From NCBI GenBank assembly GCA_001510575.1, contig LNGK01000004.1, forward strand, positions 4,119,866 through 4,183,865: DNA of 64,000 bases, written 5' to 3'. Position numbers and translations under genes: made by a program. This stretch comes from Knoxdaviesia capensis (taxonomy: Eukaryota; Ascomycota; Sordariomycetes; Microascales; Gondwanamycetaceae). Positions 20,905 to 31,412 of this stretch are shown in pieces; position 1 is the first letter of the stretch, and every line of letters begins with the position of its first letter. The notes below the pieces were generated by a model. That model saw only the letters and a list, made by a program, of their open reading frames with translations. It ran no database searches and had not been told where the DNA came from.

Positions 20905-23900
20905 TGTGCACTTAGATAAGGCCCGGAAAATCGCCTGGTGAATGTGACCGCAAGTCTTTCTGTGTGCGTCTGCAAAGTGCACGAAGAATAATGATCTGCA
21001 AAAGGTGGGGATAATTGACGAGCCTGACCGCCCACTGTGCCTCAATTCAGTCAGGGGGCTTCGGAACTGGGTGGTCAAGGGCGTGCGTTCGGGATGCTGG
21101 ACTCGAACAGGGAGGGCAAAGAGGGCAAGCAAGAGTTCAGTCACCGGCTCGTCTGAATTCCGGGGGCGAAGGTGGTGCTTTTATCTTGAACAGGATCGAA
21201 AGAAAGGAAGAGGAAAAAAAGGAAGATGAAGCGGAAGTGGGCAAAAGCAGGGCGACGGTGGATTCGGATTGCCGGGCCACCTAATCACAGCCAGTCGGAA
21301 TCAATGATGGCACAGCAGACGGTGGACAAGTCAGTGATTCTGTACTGTATGTATGTACAGTCGCGGACAGATTATCCAGTAGAGACTCAGAGACCCGGTA
21401 CAACTCGAGCGGTTTGTGTCGTTGTGCGTGGCGGATTGACAATGGTTGGCGCAGAAAGCGCAAAGCTCCTGGATGAACTATCTCCGCTTGTGTATCGTCG
21501 GCGCGAGAGATTCGAAAGGCGTGAAGAACAGGTTCCGCAAGGTCGTCGTCGCTCGGTTCCAGGACGATCACAACACTTATACGGGCGAGCGCAACGCAAA
21601 ATGGAGGAACCTGGCGCTCCGATCGTGTGGTCAGATGTGATTCAGAAACAGAAATTGAATCTCTCCCGCTTGAGTTGAGGGGATAGAAAGTCCCAGGGAA
21701 GCGATGGCGAGATAACAAAGTCCAAGAACCCCAAAAGATAATGAAAAAGAAATCCGGACAAGAGAAAAAGAAGGAAAAAATATCGAGGGAAAAAATGATG
21801 ATGAATCAGGGTCTGAACCGGGAAGACCAGGACAAGATTGGCTTCTTCACCCACCCCAGTAGTTATATCCTAGCCATGGAAACTTCCATAGGTACGGAAA
21901 GCAAAGAGGCCCGGTGCAACTTGACCTCGTACCTAGGAACAGGAAGGACAAGAAGCGAAATACCGTTAGTCGATGTATGTGGCCCGGCCAGACCAGACCC
22001 GGGTCTATTAAGGACTGGCCTTGTCAAGGTTTTTTTTTTTTTTTTTTCCCTCTTGGAAAAGAAAAATAACCGACCAGAAGAGAAAAGGGGGAACACAGCG
22101 GGGCAGATGCAAGGTACAGACTTGGTACCGGGGAGAAAATTCACATTACTTTCCTAGGTCGCGAAGGTGAGCAACGAACGGGGATGAAAATCGGACGGAG
22201 ACGAGTTCTTTTTTTTGTTTCTTTTTTTTTTGTTTTTTTTCGAGTAGCTCTTGTGTGTTGACCTTTCTTCCCTGAAAGCACCGCGCGGTCGATTTGTTGC
22301 TCAAAGATGAGCACTCGTTCAGGATGTACTGTATATTCGAGAGGCCGATCTCGTGCGTGGGCGATGAGTCGTGAGTTGTCGCACGAACGGAGGAGACTGA
22401 GAGTGAAATTTTGGGAGTGTGTGGAACGGGAACCTGGTCTTCCGTGTTATCATGGGATCCTTGAAGGCTTTTTTTCTTTTTTTCTTTTTTGGGAGGGCTC
22501 TTTTGGGATCGGGATGGAGAGCTGCAAGTTCTGGTACGGATACAACACCGACATCCGTGGGTTTGCCTCAAGCAAAGATGCAGGGTTTAGTTCAACTGGT
22601 GTAACTCTTACCTATGCAATGAGGACTGGGGGGTGGGTTAGCTATCAGACGTGGCCTTTGTTGCTCCGAAGAAGTACAGTACATGGAGACGCAGCCATGC
22701 ATAAGGGAATTTGTGCAAACCACAACCCACCTACCTGATCTGTGACCGGAAAGAAGTTCATGTTCTTCCTGTGCCCTCCCTGTCAGCTCACTGTCGTCTT
22801 CGCCGTGAGCCTAGATTTCCTCCCAGATTCCAAGCCTCTCTCACGGCCAAGTCTGGTGCGCACAAGCCACCAAGAAAACAGGGGGCAAACACCACAACCC
22901 AGATCTTGGAGCTGGTGGCCACTCTGGCCAGAACTTGCTGGGGGATAGTGCCATAGCTTAGGCATGTCATAGTGTGCACTAGGAACAGGACTAGATTTCC
23001 GGTGGTGAAGCTAAAGATGCAAAAGGTTGAGGAGGGCTGGAAAGGCCACCAACAGCTTTTTGGGCCACAACTTCTGGTCTCGTATATGTGGGGGGCATGA
23101 AAAGTGCGGGCATGGAAGACCTAACTCCCAGTAGCCTAAATAAACGGCCTGGCTGGAAGAGAGGAAGAGGAGAAAGCACGGCAGACAACAGCAAGCCAGT
23201 TTGGTCGGGACGGGTAGTGGAATCAGTTGGATCGGGCCGCACGGCTTGTCACGAGTGGTAATATCTGTGGTGTATAGTGTAGTCTACGGGGAAAGAAGGT
23301 ATCGGGTATGGGCACAATGGTGGGAAATTAGATGACACCACGATGCATTACCTATATCGGGATACCAGAGGATGATATCCGCCCGCAGACTTGATGCAGG
23401 ACCTCTGCATACAGATATCAGAGACTCACCTGAAAGCTCCACGTAACTGCGTCAATAGAGCAGGGTGATATATGCCAGTGATGCTGCATATACTACTGTA
23501 TAGACTCAACCCAGTACCGGGGAATGGGCTTAGGTGCATTTGCCATGCAGAAGAGCATGTGGACCATAAGATTAGCAGTAAGGTAAATCACCTCACTAGG
23601 CCACAGGAGGATGTTGAGAGGCTTTATTGGAACCTCTTGGCCCTCCAGGCCTGGTCTCCCGAGTTTTTGCACCAGTCCCAGTCCCGTTGCAGTCGTCTCT
23701 TTTGTGTGTTCAGGCAGTACTGGACTCGCCAGAAAAGCGTTGTGGGACACAGATCGGCACTTTTCCGTCTGTGCTGTGGCCAGCCGATGAAGGTCGAAGC
23801 GCCAAAAGGCTTGATCGAGATTGGTTCAGGGGACTTGCTTGCTGGCTTATCAAATCGGTAGAGTCAGAGACTGCTTGCTGATCTTTGAATCAATAAAAAG

Positions 23901-24156
23901 TGAGGGTTATTGATATGACGGGGTGCATGCGTGATTGTGATAAGGTCAAACTCTCCTGTCCGGCGGTCTCTTTCACTAATGGAGAGGGTGGGGTCGATTG
24001 AAAAGGGGGGCCACTATACTCTACAGTACGCACACACATTTTCTCGTGGCGACGAAACTTGGCCTGAGTTTCCAGGCAGGTAATTTAGTTATGTACCTTG
24101 TGTTTCCATAAAGTCACTCACAGTATGAACAGCTAACTAAAAAGACTTCGGCACCA
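20905..24156. other. 3.2-kb gene-poor region
   Basis: No gene is recognisable. The region holds long A, T and CT/GA homopurine runs (for example poly-T at 22030-22047 and 22210-22240), CT-rich promoter-like sequence before the DUF1688 gene, and scattered 60-145 codon frames without domains. It begins the accessory pocket that contains the MITE-like element and the Tse2-like gene. Confidence 0.5.
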
Positions 24157-24412
24157 TAACACTTGGTACCTTTAACAAAATGCAAGCTTCAGGAGCCAGC
24201 CCAGAAGTCCAGCAGCCCAGAATCCTCGATTCCAGGAAGACAAAATTGAAGAAAAGATACCCCTAACCCTAACTTCCCATCTTATCAAGCTTTCCAGCTA
24301 CTCAGCTTCTGGCTTTCTGGCGTTCTGGCTGGGCTTTTTGGCCTCAGAGTGTCCAGGCTTTTTCCCTTAAAATTTCTGGAGGTTTAGCTTTTGTTAAAGT
24401 TACGAAATGTTA
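24157..24412. repeat. MITE-like element with imperfect terminal inverted repeats
   Basis: A 24-base arm at 24157-24180 (beginning TAACACTTGG and ending CTTTAACAAAA) is matched in inverted orientation by 24389-24412 (beginning TTTTGTTAAAG and ending AAATGTTA), with only a few mismatches. The 256-bp unit has CCAG/CTGG-rich subterminal segments in opposite orientation and a CCCTAACCCTAAC telomere-like stretch at 24261-24273. It has no coding capacity. These traits suggest a small non-autonomous DNA transposon, but target-site duplication is not clear, so this is a tentative call. Confidence 0.4.
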
Positions 24413-24750
24413 GGAGCCACTATATACACACTTATCTTCTTGCCGCGTATAAAAAATAGCTGAAATTTCTAGGCGCGAAGATTTTGTAATATGCCTTTTA
24501 TTTTCGTAAAGTTACTTCTTCGAAGTTCTTTTTTTTTTATAATAATTAATCCCTTAATTATCACTTTGTAGTATAGAAAGAGTCTTAGTCCGCTATTTAT
24601 ACTATAAGTGACATTGATGGCTGGAAAATCCAGGCCAAATTGTGGGCGCGGCAAAAGCTTGAACATGCGCGTAAAGGGACCCTAAATCGACGCAACACGT
24701 TCAAAATTTCCTGCTCTCTATGCTACCGAAGCTAACCACGTACAATCATC
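24413..24750. other. AT-rich patch upstream of the Tse2-like gene
   Basis: Distinctly A/T-rich (24430-24610), with poly-T and TAATTAATCCCTTAATTA-type stretches, resembling a small RIP-affected remnant. It may also contain an undetected 5' exon of the following gene: an in-phase splice from about 24673 to 24761 with a GCTAAC branch-like box is possible but not provable. Confidence 0.4.
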
Positions 24751-25236
24751 ATGTATATAGATTCCAATGGTACGACATTTTGCCGAAAACATTGCTTCAT
24801 GCAAGAGCTTACGCGCGCGGTGTACGATGACTTCAACGATAATATAATTGCAGGAACACCAGCTGAAGCATATCTTATTTGTATACGCAAAGGTTGGTGT
24901 TAGTAGAAGTAGGTACTATCTTCTCCTACGTTGGTGTCACGCTGACTTCTTCCTTCTGTGTAGATACTGCTATCCCTGACTCGCTGGCCTTGATCCGAGA
25001 GAGCTCTACTGAACTTTCGTTACAGCCTGCATATCCGATGTCCTTGGACGGTACGTTGATTTCGATAAAAGCTCTTATCATTTGACTGCTAGCTAGTTAA
25101 CCTTATAGCCCTGAACGGTGTTTTGAGTAAGTTCTATCTCAAGCCCGGCCATATCACCCTTCTCGGCGAATGGCTACGGAAGCATCTATATCATGAGGCA
25201 CGCCCAGGTGAAGGAGAAGAGTGGATGAATGAGTGA
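24751..25236 (+). CDS. Tse2-like ADP-ribosyltransferase toxin-family protein (fungal), possibly 5'-incomplete
   Basis: Three exons (24751-24892, 24964-25050, 25109-25236) give 118 residues. The introns of 71 and 58 bp have GT-AG ends and good branch boxes (GCTGAC, GTTAAC), and all joins are in phase, which supports a real gene although no single frame is long. The product carries CFMQELTRAVYDDF, then TAIPDSLALIRE, SLQPAYPMSLDALN and a C-terminal GEWLRKHLYHE...EEWM. As I remember them, fungal proteins annotated with the Tse2-type ADP-ribosyltransferase domain share this order (MQELTR, GTxIPxSLxLxRE, FSLQP, MsLdeLN, W-L-K-H, W-M). Those relatives have roughly 50 more N-terminal residues, so the copy may start upstream or be truncated. 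Whether it is active is unknown; no catalytic residue is assigned. Confidence 0.55.
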
Positions 25237-25321
25237 TTATGTATGTAGCACTAAATGCTCAAATGGAATTCGAATCCAACATTAGCTACGCTCGCTCATG
25301 CTGCCGTGTTTTTTCTCGGAT

Positions 25322-25687
25322 TCATTCCGTAGCGACTGGGTATTCGCACATCCATTCCCCTCTTGTGAATATCCGCCCGTTTGCAACTAATCCGACTGGA
25401 GGGGAGGGAAACCCACAATACCAAACCAGGTCACTCATCAACCTAAGTTCGTGGATAACTGCATGCACGACCGGGCGGGCGTATCTGTGATCCGGTCTAC
25501 AATCCTCCACGATCGATCGAAGCCGACCCAAAGGCATTGCAAGGAGGGTTGAAATCTCGACGGCATTGAGAGCCACTGTCTTCCGCAAGAGCAGTTCGGC
25601 GTACTCTAGCACGTCACGCACAAGCCCCACACGGATTTCCACTCCGTCTGCGACAGGATCTACGGAATATCCTGCCGTGGTGCACAA
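25322..25687 (-). CDS. Unrecognised open frame convergent to the Tse2-like gene
   Basis: A minus-strand frame of 121 codons from the first Met-type codon (TTG/CAT context is weak; the frame stays open upstream to about 25780 without an ATG). Composition is protein-like (VEIRVGLVRDVLEYAELLLRK, VVHAVIHELRLMSDLVWYC) rather than low-complexity, but no family is recognised and no clear start or splice site is visible. It ends 86 bp from the Tse2-like stop. It may be a relic, an exon of an unresolved gene or chance. Confidence 0.2.
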   Translation of the reverse strand: MCTTAGYSVDPVADGVEIRVGLVRDVLEYAELLLRKTVALNAVEISTLLAMPLGRLRSIVEDCRPDHRYARPVVHAVIHELRLMSDLVWYCGFPSPPVGLVANGRIFTRGEWMCEYPVATE

Positions 25688-25789
25688 GATGACGGTCCGG
25701 AATGAACCCGCACATCTTGCATCTCCTGCCGGCGTTAGTGGCCAGCGGAGAGTAGCTGATGCGTGATGCTCGTCATGGGGTATCTATGG

Positions 25790-27250
25790 AAGTAGGATAA
25801 GAGAGACAGAGAGATAGTGCGGCTCAAGGAACACGTTGACCGCGCCTCTGTACTCAATATGCGCCTTTGTTTCTAGGAACTGGTCGAGGCGGCCGGTGGT
25901 GGAGGCTATCTTGAGGGGCGAGGTGGAGAAGACAGATAGTGGACAGACAGCAATGGGCCGGACTGATCGCTTCTATTTATACTCAGATACTTCTGGATGC
26001 CAACAGTAATCTGTGATTCATGTCTGTGATTCATGCACGGTTGACTAACATGTCATTCAATAGTTAGTCCCGAGATTCATGGTATCAACTAGGGTTTAAC
26101 CCCAAACGGTATAAGACACACGGGTTGAAACACAGCAACCCGTTCGCGAGACCTAGTCGTAAAGTACCAAGTCGACGTAGTTACAGGCTAAAGTGACTTC
26201 ACATCCAGGTACATTTCCCACACGACCGGGGTCTGCTGCATGTAACCTCTCTATCGATAAAAACTGTCACGTCGCGTCTGCAGCGCGTAGAGTTTTTTCT
26301 TTTATGCTTTCTTCTTTTTCCCAGCCACGCCATTTTTGGGATGTTTTCTTTTGGTGGCCTTAGGCAACAGCGTCGCCAGGGGAAGAAGAAAGTGGGATAT
26401 CGATCCAAGTTCAGGAGATGTCCTGGAAGATGCATAAAAAATATAATTGAGGAAAAAAAAAGAGAAACCCTCAAACATATTCCAGCCAGTCCATTTTCAT
26501 TCTAGTACTCATTCCTCCTTATTTCCATCATCTTGTTGTGTTGTGCTGTCGTCGTTGCTCCGTCTTCCGGCCCGGCTTACACCGGCGTCTCCTGTTCCAC
26601 TCACCGTCCGGCCCCGGCCTGCCCTCCGGCACCGTGCCCACTGCAAACGCCTGGGGCTTGTGAGACTGCCCGCCCCCCCCCNCCCCCCCCCCCCCCCCCG
26701 CGTCTCTCTTGCGTTAAAGTGCGAAAGAAAAAAAAAGAAGGAGAAAAAGAAGAGGAAGAGTCACCGACAAACGCCGGCATTTCCCCTCCCGGGCCTTCGG
26801 GTGCTCGCAACATAGTGGGCCCGCTCCGGCGTTTGCTGGGAGAGAAGGCGTTTGTCTGACCGGTTTTTGCGCCGTTTGACTCTCCTTTCTGTCTCCTGGA
26901 GCTTGTTACTCTGAAGCTAGATCTACTGCTTCTTCGTTTATATCCCCGTCTCACCTCCCGATCGACCTTCCACCATCTCTTCCCTCTCCTCTTCTATCTT
27001 AGCCATCCTCTCGAGCCAGTTGAATCTGAAGACACATGCCTTTGTTGTGTGTTAGTACCTATACGGATATATAGCACTGCCTTTACAGCCTTATCTCTCT
27101 CCCCCCCCTCTCTTTGTCCGATCTGGACTTCCCATCTGAACTTCCTCCTGTTCACCGTCCTCTCCTTCTTACCAGTCCTTGGAACCAACTCCGGCAATTC
27201 TCTTCACTCCATCACAACCACCGTCGTCACCGACACACACTCTGTCAAGA
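25790..27250. other. Promoter region of the 27251 gene, with an ambiguous poly-C tract
   Basis: No gene is recognised from 25.8 to 27.25 kb. From 26.5 kb on the sequence is CT-rich and pyrimidine-biased, like long fungal promoters and leaders. A poly-C tract at 26670-26699 contains an N at 26682, so its length is uncertain in the assembly. Confidence 0.5.
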
Positions 27251-28932
27251 ATGGCGCCTCCCACCCCGAAAACCACCTTCCGCAGCTACGAGGTCCAGGC
27301 CCGCCTGCTCCGGGCCGTGGTGGCCGCCCACCCCGAAGTCCGCTGGAACTTTAAAGGTAAGAGCCGAAATCTGGGTGTTGAACACAGATATCCTCTGCAC
27401 TGTCCACAACCCCCTTCACCATCCCCACCCCGACAACGTCCCCGGCCCTTCTCTCTCCGTTCTTGTTCGATGGCACACAAAGACTCATGATCCCGGACCT
27501 CCAGAGATCAACCGCCACTTCGGCAATGACATGACCATCTACAAACTGGAACACATCTTCCGCCACCTGCGAACCGAGTCGGAGATTGTGCGCCTGGGCC
27601 TCGACCAGGGCCTCGACCCGCAGGGCCTGCCGGTTGACCGGAGCCTGCCGAAGGACCAGAACAAGATTGACAAGTCGAGTAGGTTTGATACAACAAGCGG
27701 GAGGAACCGAGCCGGGGGACAGATCGTCGAGAAAAAAAAAATGCCGGACGCGGGGACCCTCGGGCAGGTTCCGGCATAGCTCCAGCAAACGTGTCCCACG
27801 CCCCCGACCAACAGAAGTTGAAGAGGAAAAAGAAAAAGAAACATACTGACCCGTTTCTCCCCCCCCGCTAGACATTGCAAAGTACTTCGGCGAATCCAGC
27901 GCCGACGGCATCCAGTTCCAGTTCCGCGCCGTCAAGAAAGACGCCCAGGCCATGAAAGCCGCCGCAGACCGCGGCCTGGACCCCATCTCCGCCGTCAGCT
28001 TCGGCCCGGCCGCCACGCCCTCGCGCTCCGCCGCCGGCCTCTCCTTCACATCGCCGCTGCCGGGCCTGAGCACCCCGAGCTCCAAGCGCCCGCGCGCCAC
28101 CCCGTCCAGCAAACGCCGCACGCCCGCCACAGCCGCCGCCGCAGCCTCCGCGTCGCGGAGCTTTGCCGATGCGTTCTCGGCGGATGACGACGAAGACCGC
28201 GGTCGGCTGGCTGCCGCCGGGGGTGCGGGGGGTGGTGATGATGGGTTCGAGTCGGACGGCGACCAGCACACGCCGACCAAACCGCCCGCCAAGAAACGCG
28301 CGGCCGAAGGTTCCGGCGTGGCCGTGTCAGGGGCGCTGCGCACGCCCACAACCTCCTCGCACTTCGGCACGCCGGTGCGCCCGGTCCCGACTCCCGCCGC
28401 CCTGCTCCCGCGCTCGCACACCGCCGCCGCCACTGGCTCGTTCGCCACCGCCTGGACTATGTCGTTCGCAAGCTCGATGACCACGACAGCAGGCCCGACG
28501 GCCTCGCCGTTCGACGTCCCCGGATCTGCATCCGCCATGCGTGCCCGGGCGAACACAGTCGACCTGACCGGCTCCGACACTGAAGACGCCGGCGGCCCGC
28601 GCTACACCACCACGGGCGCCTCGTTCGCGTCGTCGGCTGCTCCGCCCACCCAGCCGATCGCCAGCGCCAGCGCCAGCGGCATGCACTCCTTCTCGCCCCA
28701 TCACCGCGCGACCGGGCCTGCTAGTGCCACGGTGTCCCCGACATCGGCATCGGCGCACGCCACCGCTGCTGTTCCCTCCGGCAGCGTCGTCATCAAGACC
28801 ACCGGCTCGCCTCCGCCGATGCCGGCCCCGTTGACAGGCGACCTGGACGAAGACCTGGCATTTGAAGCGTCGTTTGTGAACTCTGGCCCCATGTGGGGAG
28901 TGTATGATGACGATAGTGACGGCGTGATCTAG
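27251..28932 (+). CDS. Unrecognised protein with a predicted N-terminal helical (Myb/SANT-like) region
   Basis: Three exons (27251-27356, 27505-27678, 27872-28932) give about 446 residues; all joins are in phase. The first 100 residues are helical and basic: SYEVQARLLRAVVAAHPEV, then EINRHFGND, KLEHIFRHLRTESEIVR and, after the second splice, NIAKYFGESSADGIQFQFR. This resembles the HTH-like N-termini of many uncharacterised fungal proteins with a pattern of 'basic helix - acidic turn - GRFR/HIFR helix', which may bind DNA, but I do not recognise a named family. The remaining 330 residues are low-complexity Ala/Ser/Thr/Pro with basic patches (SSKRPRATPSSKRRTP, KKRAAE) that look like nuclear localisation signals, and a short conserved-looking acidic C-terminus (DLDEDLAFEASF, MWGVYDDDSD). 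A nuclear role is inferred; no function is claimed. Confidence 0.75.
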
Positions 28933-29348
28933 ACGCGTGATTTCACCCCCTTTCTGCTTTCTTGGCTGTGGTGTATGACCTTTCGTGGTATTTATTTTTG
29001 TTCCCCCCTTAAGAAACAACAACAAAAAACAGCGATACCCTCAATAATGATATTTGGATCCCCGGCGTTATGCGATGTTATGGAATGAATGGCCAAGTTG
29101 TTTGATTGTTTTATTTACCTGTTACAGCTAGAATCTCAGCTTTTGATATGTTCGGGGTATGTTTTGCATGAATGCTTGGTGGATTGGAACGCCATAGGAT
29201 AACAAGATGTCAAAACATGGTCATTGATAAGAGACAGAGATCTCGTGAGAATTGCTCTGTTAAACCGTCATCCATATTTATCTTTTTTCTTTTCTGTTTC
29301 TTTTTTTTTTTTTCATGCTCCTTTTACGTTCTTTTGCTGTTGATCCTC
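28933..29348. other. Convergent 3' region
   Basis: About 415 bp between two converging genes, AT-rich with poly-T near 29300; expected 3' UTR and terminator sequence, nothing else seen. Confidence 0.6.
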
Positions 29349-31412
29349 TCACCGCCGCAACAGCAAATCCCACAGCGCATCAACCTGCACATAATCGTGG
29401 TGAATCACATTGACCAGCCAGTAATCCTTCCGGATCCCCTCAAGCAACTTGTCGGTGGCCGAGCCCGCCGGATACACCCGCGCCCACTCGCCCCAGATGC
29501 CGAACGCCTCCTCGGCCCACGCCCGGAAACTGACCTCCTCGATGATGGTCGGCGTGACGATCTCCTTGCCCGGGAACACGCCCCACGTGACCGCGTTGGT
29601 GCTGGGCGACACGGTCGGCTCCGGGGCCGCGGCGTCGTCAGCGTCCCCGGCAGTGGCCGGCCGGGCCGTGTCGGACGAGATGAAGTGGCCGGCCGCGTTG
29701 CTGGCGTAGTAGCTGACCGAGGGGGCCGTCTCAGCCGACCGCAACTGCGCGAGCAGCTGCGTCCACTCGGCCGACGGGATGAAGAACTCAACAAACGCCT
29801 TCTGGAACACAAAGCCGTTCTGCGGGCCCCAGCCGAACGTCGCGTCGGTCGACCGCACGCCGTTGACCGCCGGCTGCGACGCCACCGTCCACCAGCCGCG
29901 CGCGTTCAGCGCCTCCAGGTGCGCCTGGATGGCGCTGCTCTCGGGCAGCAGCCCCTCCTCGCTCCACGGAATCGCCGCAATGGTGCCCCGCACGTGGCCG
30001 ACAAACAGCTTGCTGATGTCGTCGGTGGTGGCCGGCCGGCCCCACAGCTCGACGGCCTGCGTTCCCGACATGTGCAGGCTGACGCCGTAGCCGTCGATCT
30101 CGCCGTACGCGGGCGACCGCGCATCGCCCCAGCGGCCGTTGGGGAAGTCGTCCCACGTGGCCTCGCGGCCCAGCACGCCTTCGCCCTCGGAGATAGCCAG
30201 CGTGTTTGCGCGGGTGTTGATCGGCTCGGCGAGGAATCCGGCATCTTGAGCTGTAACTTCGTATTCCGGGTGCGAGGCCGATGCTCCCGACACGATGACG
30301 CGGTTCCGCGGGTCGGAGCCGATCGACGATAACCGCCGGGTGCCGCTGGGGGATGTGCCGTTTACAGTTAGAGTCGGGGGAACCACGGCCGCTGCCACCG
30401 GGGCCGCCTCGTCGATGACGGCATCCTCTTGGTCGGAGGCGCTCTCGGGGATCAGCCCGGTGCGCTCCAGGATGAAGGAAACGGCCTTTTCCAGATTCAG
30501 CGTGTAGAAGTGGAAGCCCTGCGGCTTGGAGTCGCCCAACGGCCGGGATTCGCGGATCTTGGTGATGATCTCGCTGACAATATCGACGCCCACAGCCTTC
30601 ACCTTCTCATCGTCACCCTTGACGGCATCCAGTCTCTCGGTAGTGGCGGGCGGGAAGGTCGCGTGACTCAGCTTGACGGTGCGCTTGATCATCTGGTAGC
30701 TCTGGATCGGCATCAGACCAGGGATGATCGGCATATCTTTGAAGAGGCCGCTGGGGTGCGATCGCAGGGTGTTTTCGAATGCGAGGAAGGCGTCGACGTC
30801 GAAGAACAGCTGGGTCATGATGAAGTCGGCGCCGGCCCGGACTTTTTCAACGAGGTACGGGAGGTCGAGGTCGAAGCTCTGTTGCACGGGATGGCTGCCG
30901 TCGGTGTGGCCTTCGGGGTATGCTGCCACGCCAATGCAGAAGTAGTCGCCGTGGTTGCGGCGGATGTACGACACCAAATCGACGGCCCACACAAAGTCGG
31001 ACTCGGCCTCGGGGGCGTCGGCGGCTGCGGCACCGGCGTCGGTGTCCCGGTACTCGGATCCGCGCGGGGGATCGCCGCGGAGGGCTAGGATATTGCGGAT
31101 TCCCAGGGCTTTGGCGTCCTCCAGGGCACGGTCGATGACGAGCCGGCTCATATTCGTGCAGGTCAGATGCAGACACGTGGTCATGGCGAGTTCACGCTGG
31201 CAGATTTCGGCCAGCTCGAGAGACTTTTGCGCGGTCGATCCGCCGGCGCCCCAGGTCACGTTGACGAAGAGCGGCCGGAGAGCCCGCTCCATACGGCCCA
31301 GGCGATCCCGGAGATTTGAGAAACCCATGGCGGTCTTCGGCGGGAAGAACTCGAGCGAGAAGTAGGTTGAGTTGGGCGGCAGCGCCGCGATCTTGTCGGT
31401 GAGTCGGTCCAT
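29349..31412 (-). CDS. Methylenetetrahydrofolate reductase
   Basis: A single exon of 687 residues. The N-terminal catalytic TIM barrel (1-300) shows FSLEFFPPKT, FVNVTWGAGGST, THLTCTN-type CLHLTCTNMSR, ILALRGDPPRG, FCIGVAAYPEGH, FIMTQLFFD and IIPGLMPIQSY, all hallmarks of NAD(P)H-dependent MTHFR binding FAD and folate. A variable linker (about 325-400) is followed by the C-terminal regulatory domain with WDDFPNGRWGD, YGVSLHMSG, GWWTVASQPAVNG, WGPQNGFVFQKAFVEFF and HDYVQVDALW near the end, as in eukaryotic enzymes regulated by S-adenosylmethionine. It makes 5-methyl-THF for methionine synthesis. Fungi usually carry two paralogues (Met12 and Met13 types); the linker and sequence look closer to the Met12 type, but I cannot prove which. 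The full length and all motifs are intact. Confidence 0.95.
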   Translation of the reverse strand: MDRLTDKIAALPPNSTYFSLEFFPPKTAMGFSNLRDRLGRMERALRPLFVNVTWGAGGSTAQKSLELAEICQRELAMTTCLHLTCTNMSRLVIDRALEDAKALGIRNILALRGDPPRGSEYRDTDAGAAAADAPEAESDFVWAVDLVSYIRRNHGDYFCIGVAAYPEGHTDGSHPVQQSFDLDLPYLVEKVRAGADFIMTQLFFDVDAFLAFENTLRSHPSGLFKDMPIIPGLMPIQSYQMIKRTVKLSHATFPPATTERLDAVKGDDEKVKAVGVDIVSEIITKIRESRPLGDSKPQGFHFYTLNLEKAVSFILERTGLIPESASDQEDAVIDEAAPVAAAVVPPTLTVNGTSPSGTRRLSSIGSDPRNRVIVSGASASHPEYEVTAQDAGFLAEPINTRANTLAISEGEGVLGREATWDDFPNGRWGDARSPAYGEIDGYGVSLHMSGTQAVELWGRPATTDDISKLFVGHVRGTIAAIPWSEEGLLPESSAIQAHLEALNARGWWTVASQPAVNGVRSTDATFGWGPQNGFVFQKAFVEFFIPSAEWTQLLAQLRSAETAPSVSYYASNAAGHFISSDTARPATAGDADDAAAPEPTVSPSTNAVTWGVFPGKEIVTPTIIEEVSFRAWAEEAFGIWGEWARVYPAGSATDKLLEGIRKDYWLVNVIHHDYVQVDALWDLLLRR

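Noticed and set aside
26670..26699. The poly-C tract as a G-quadruplex element
   Set aside because: It contains an N and is a homopolymer whose length is uncertain, so it may be a sequencing artefact.
29172..30332. A 386-codon plus-strand frame antisense to MTHFR
   Set aside because: Mirror of a G/C-rich third-position gene; MTHFR motifs are unequivocal on the minus strand.
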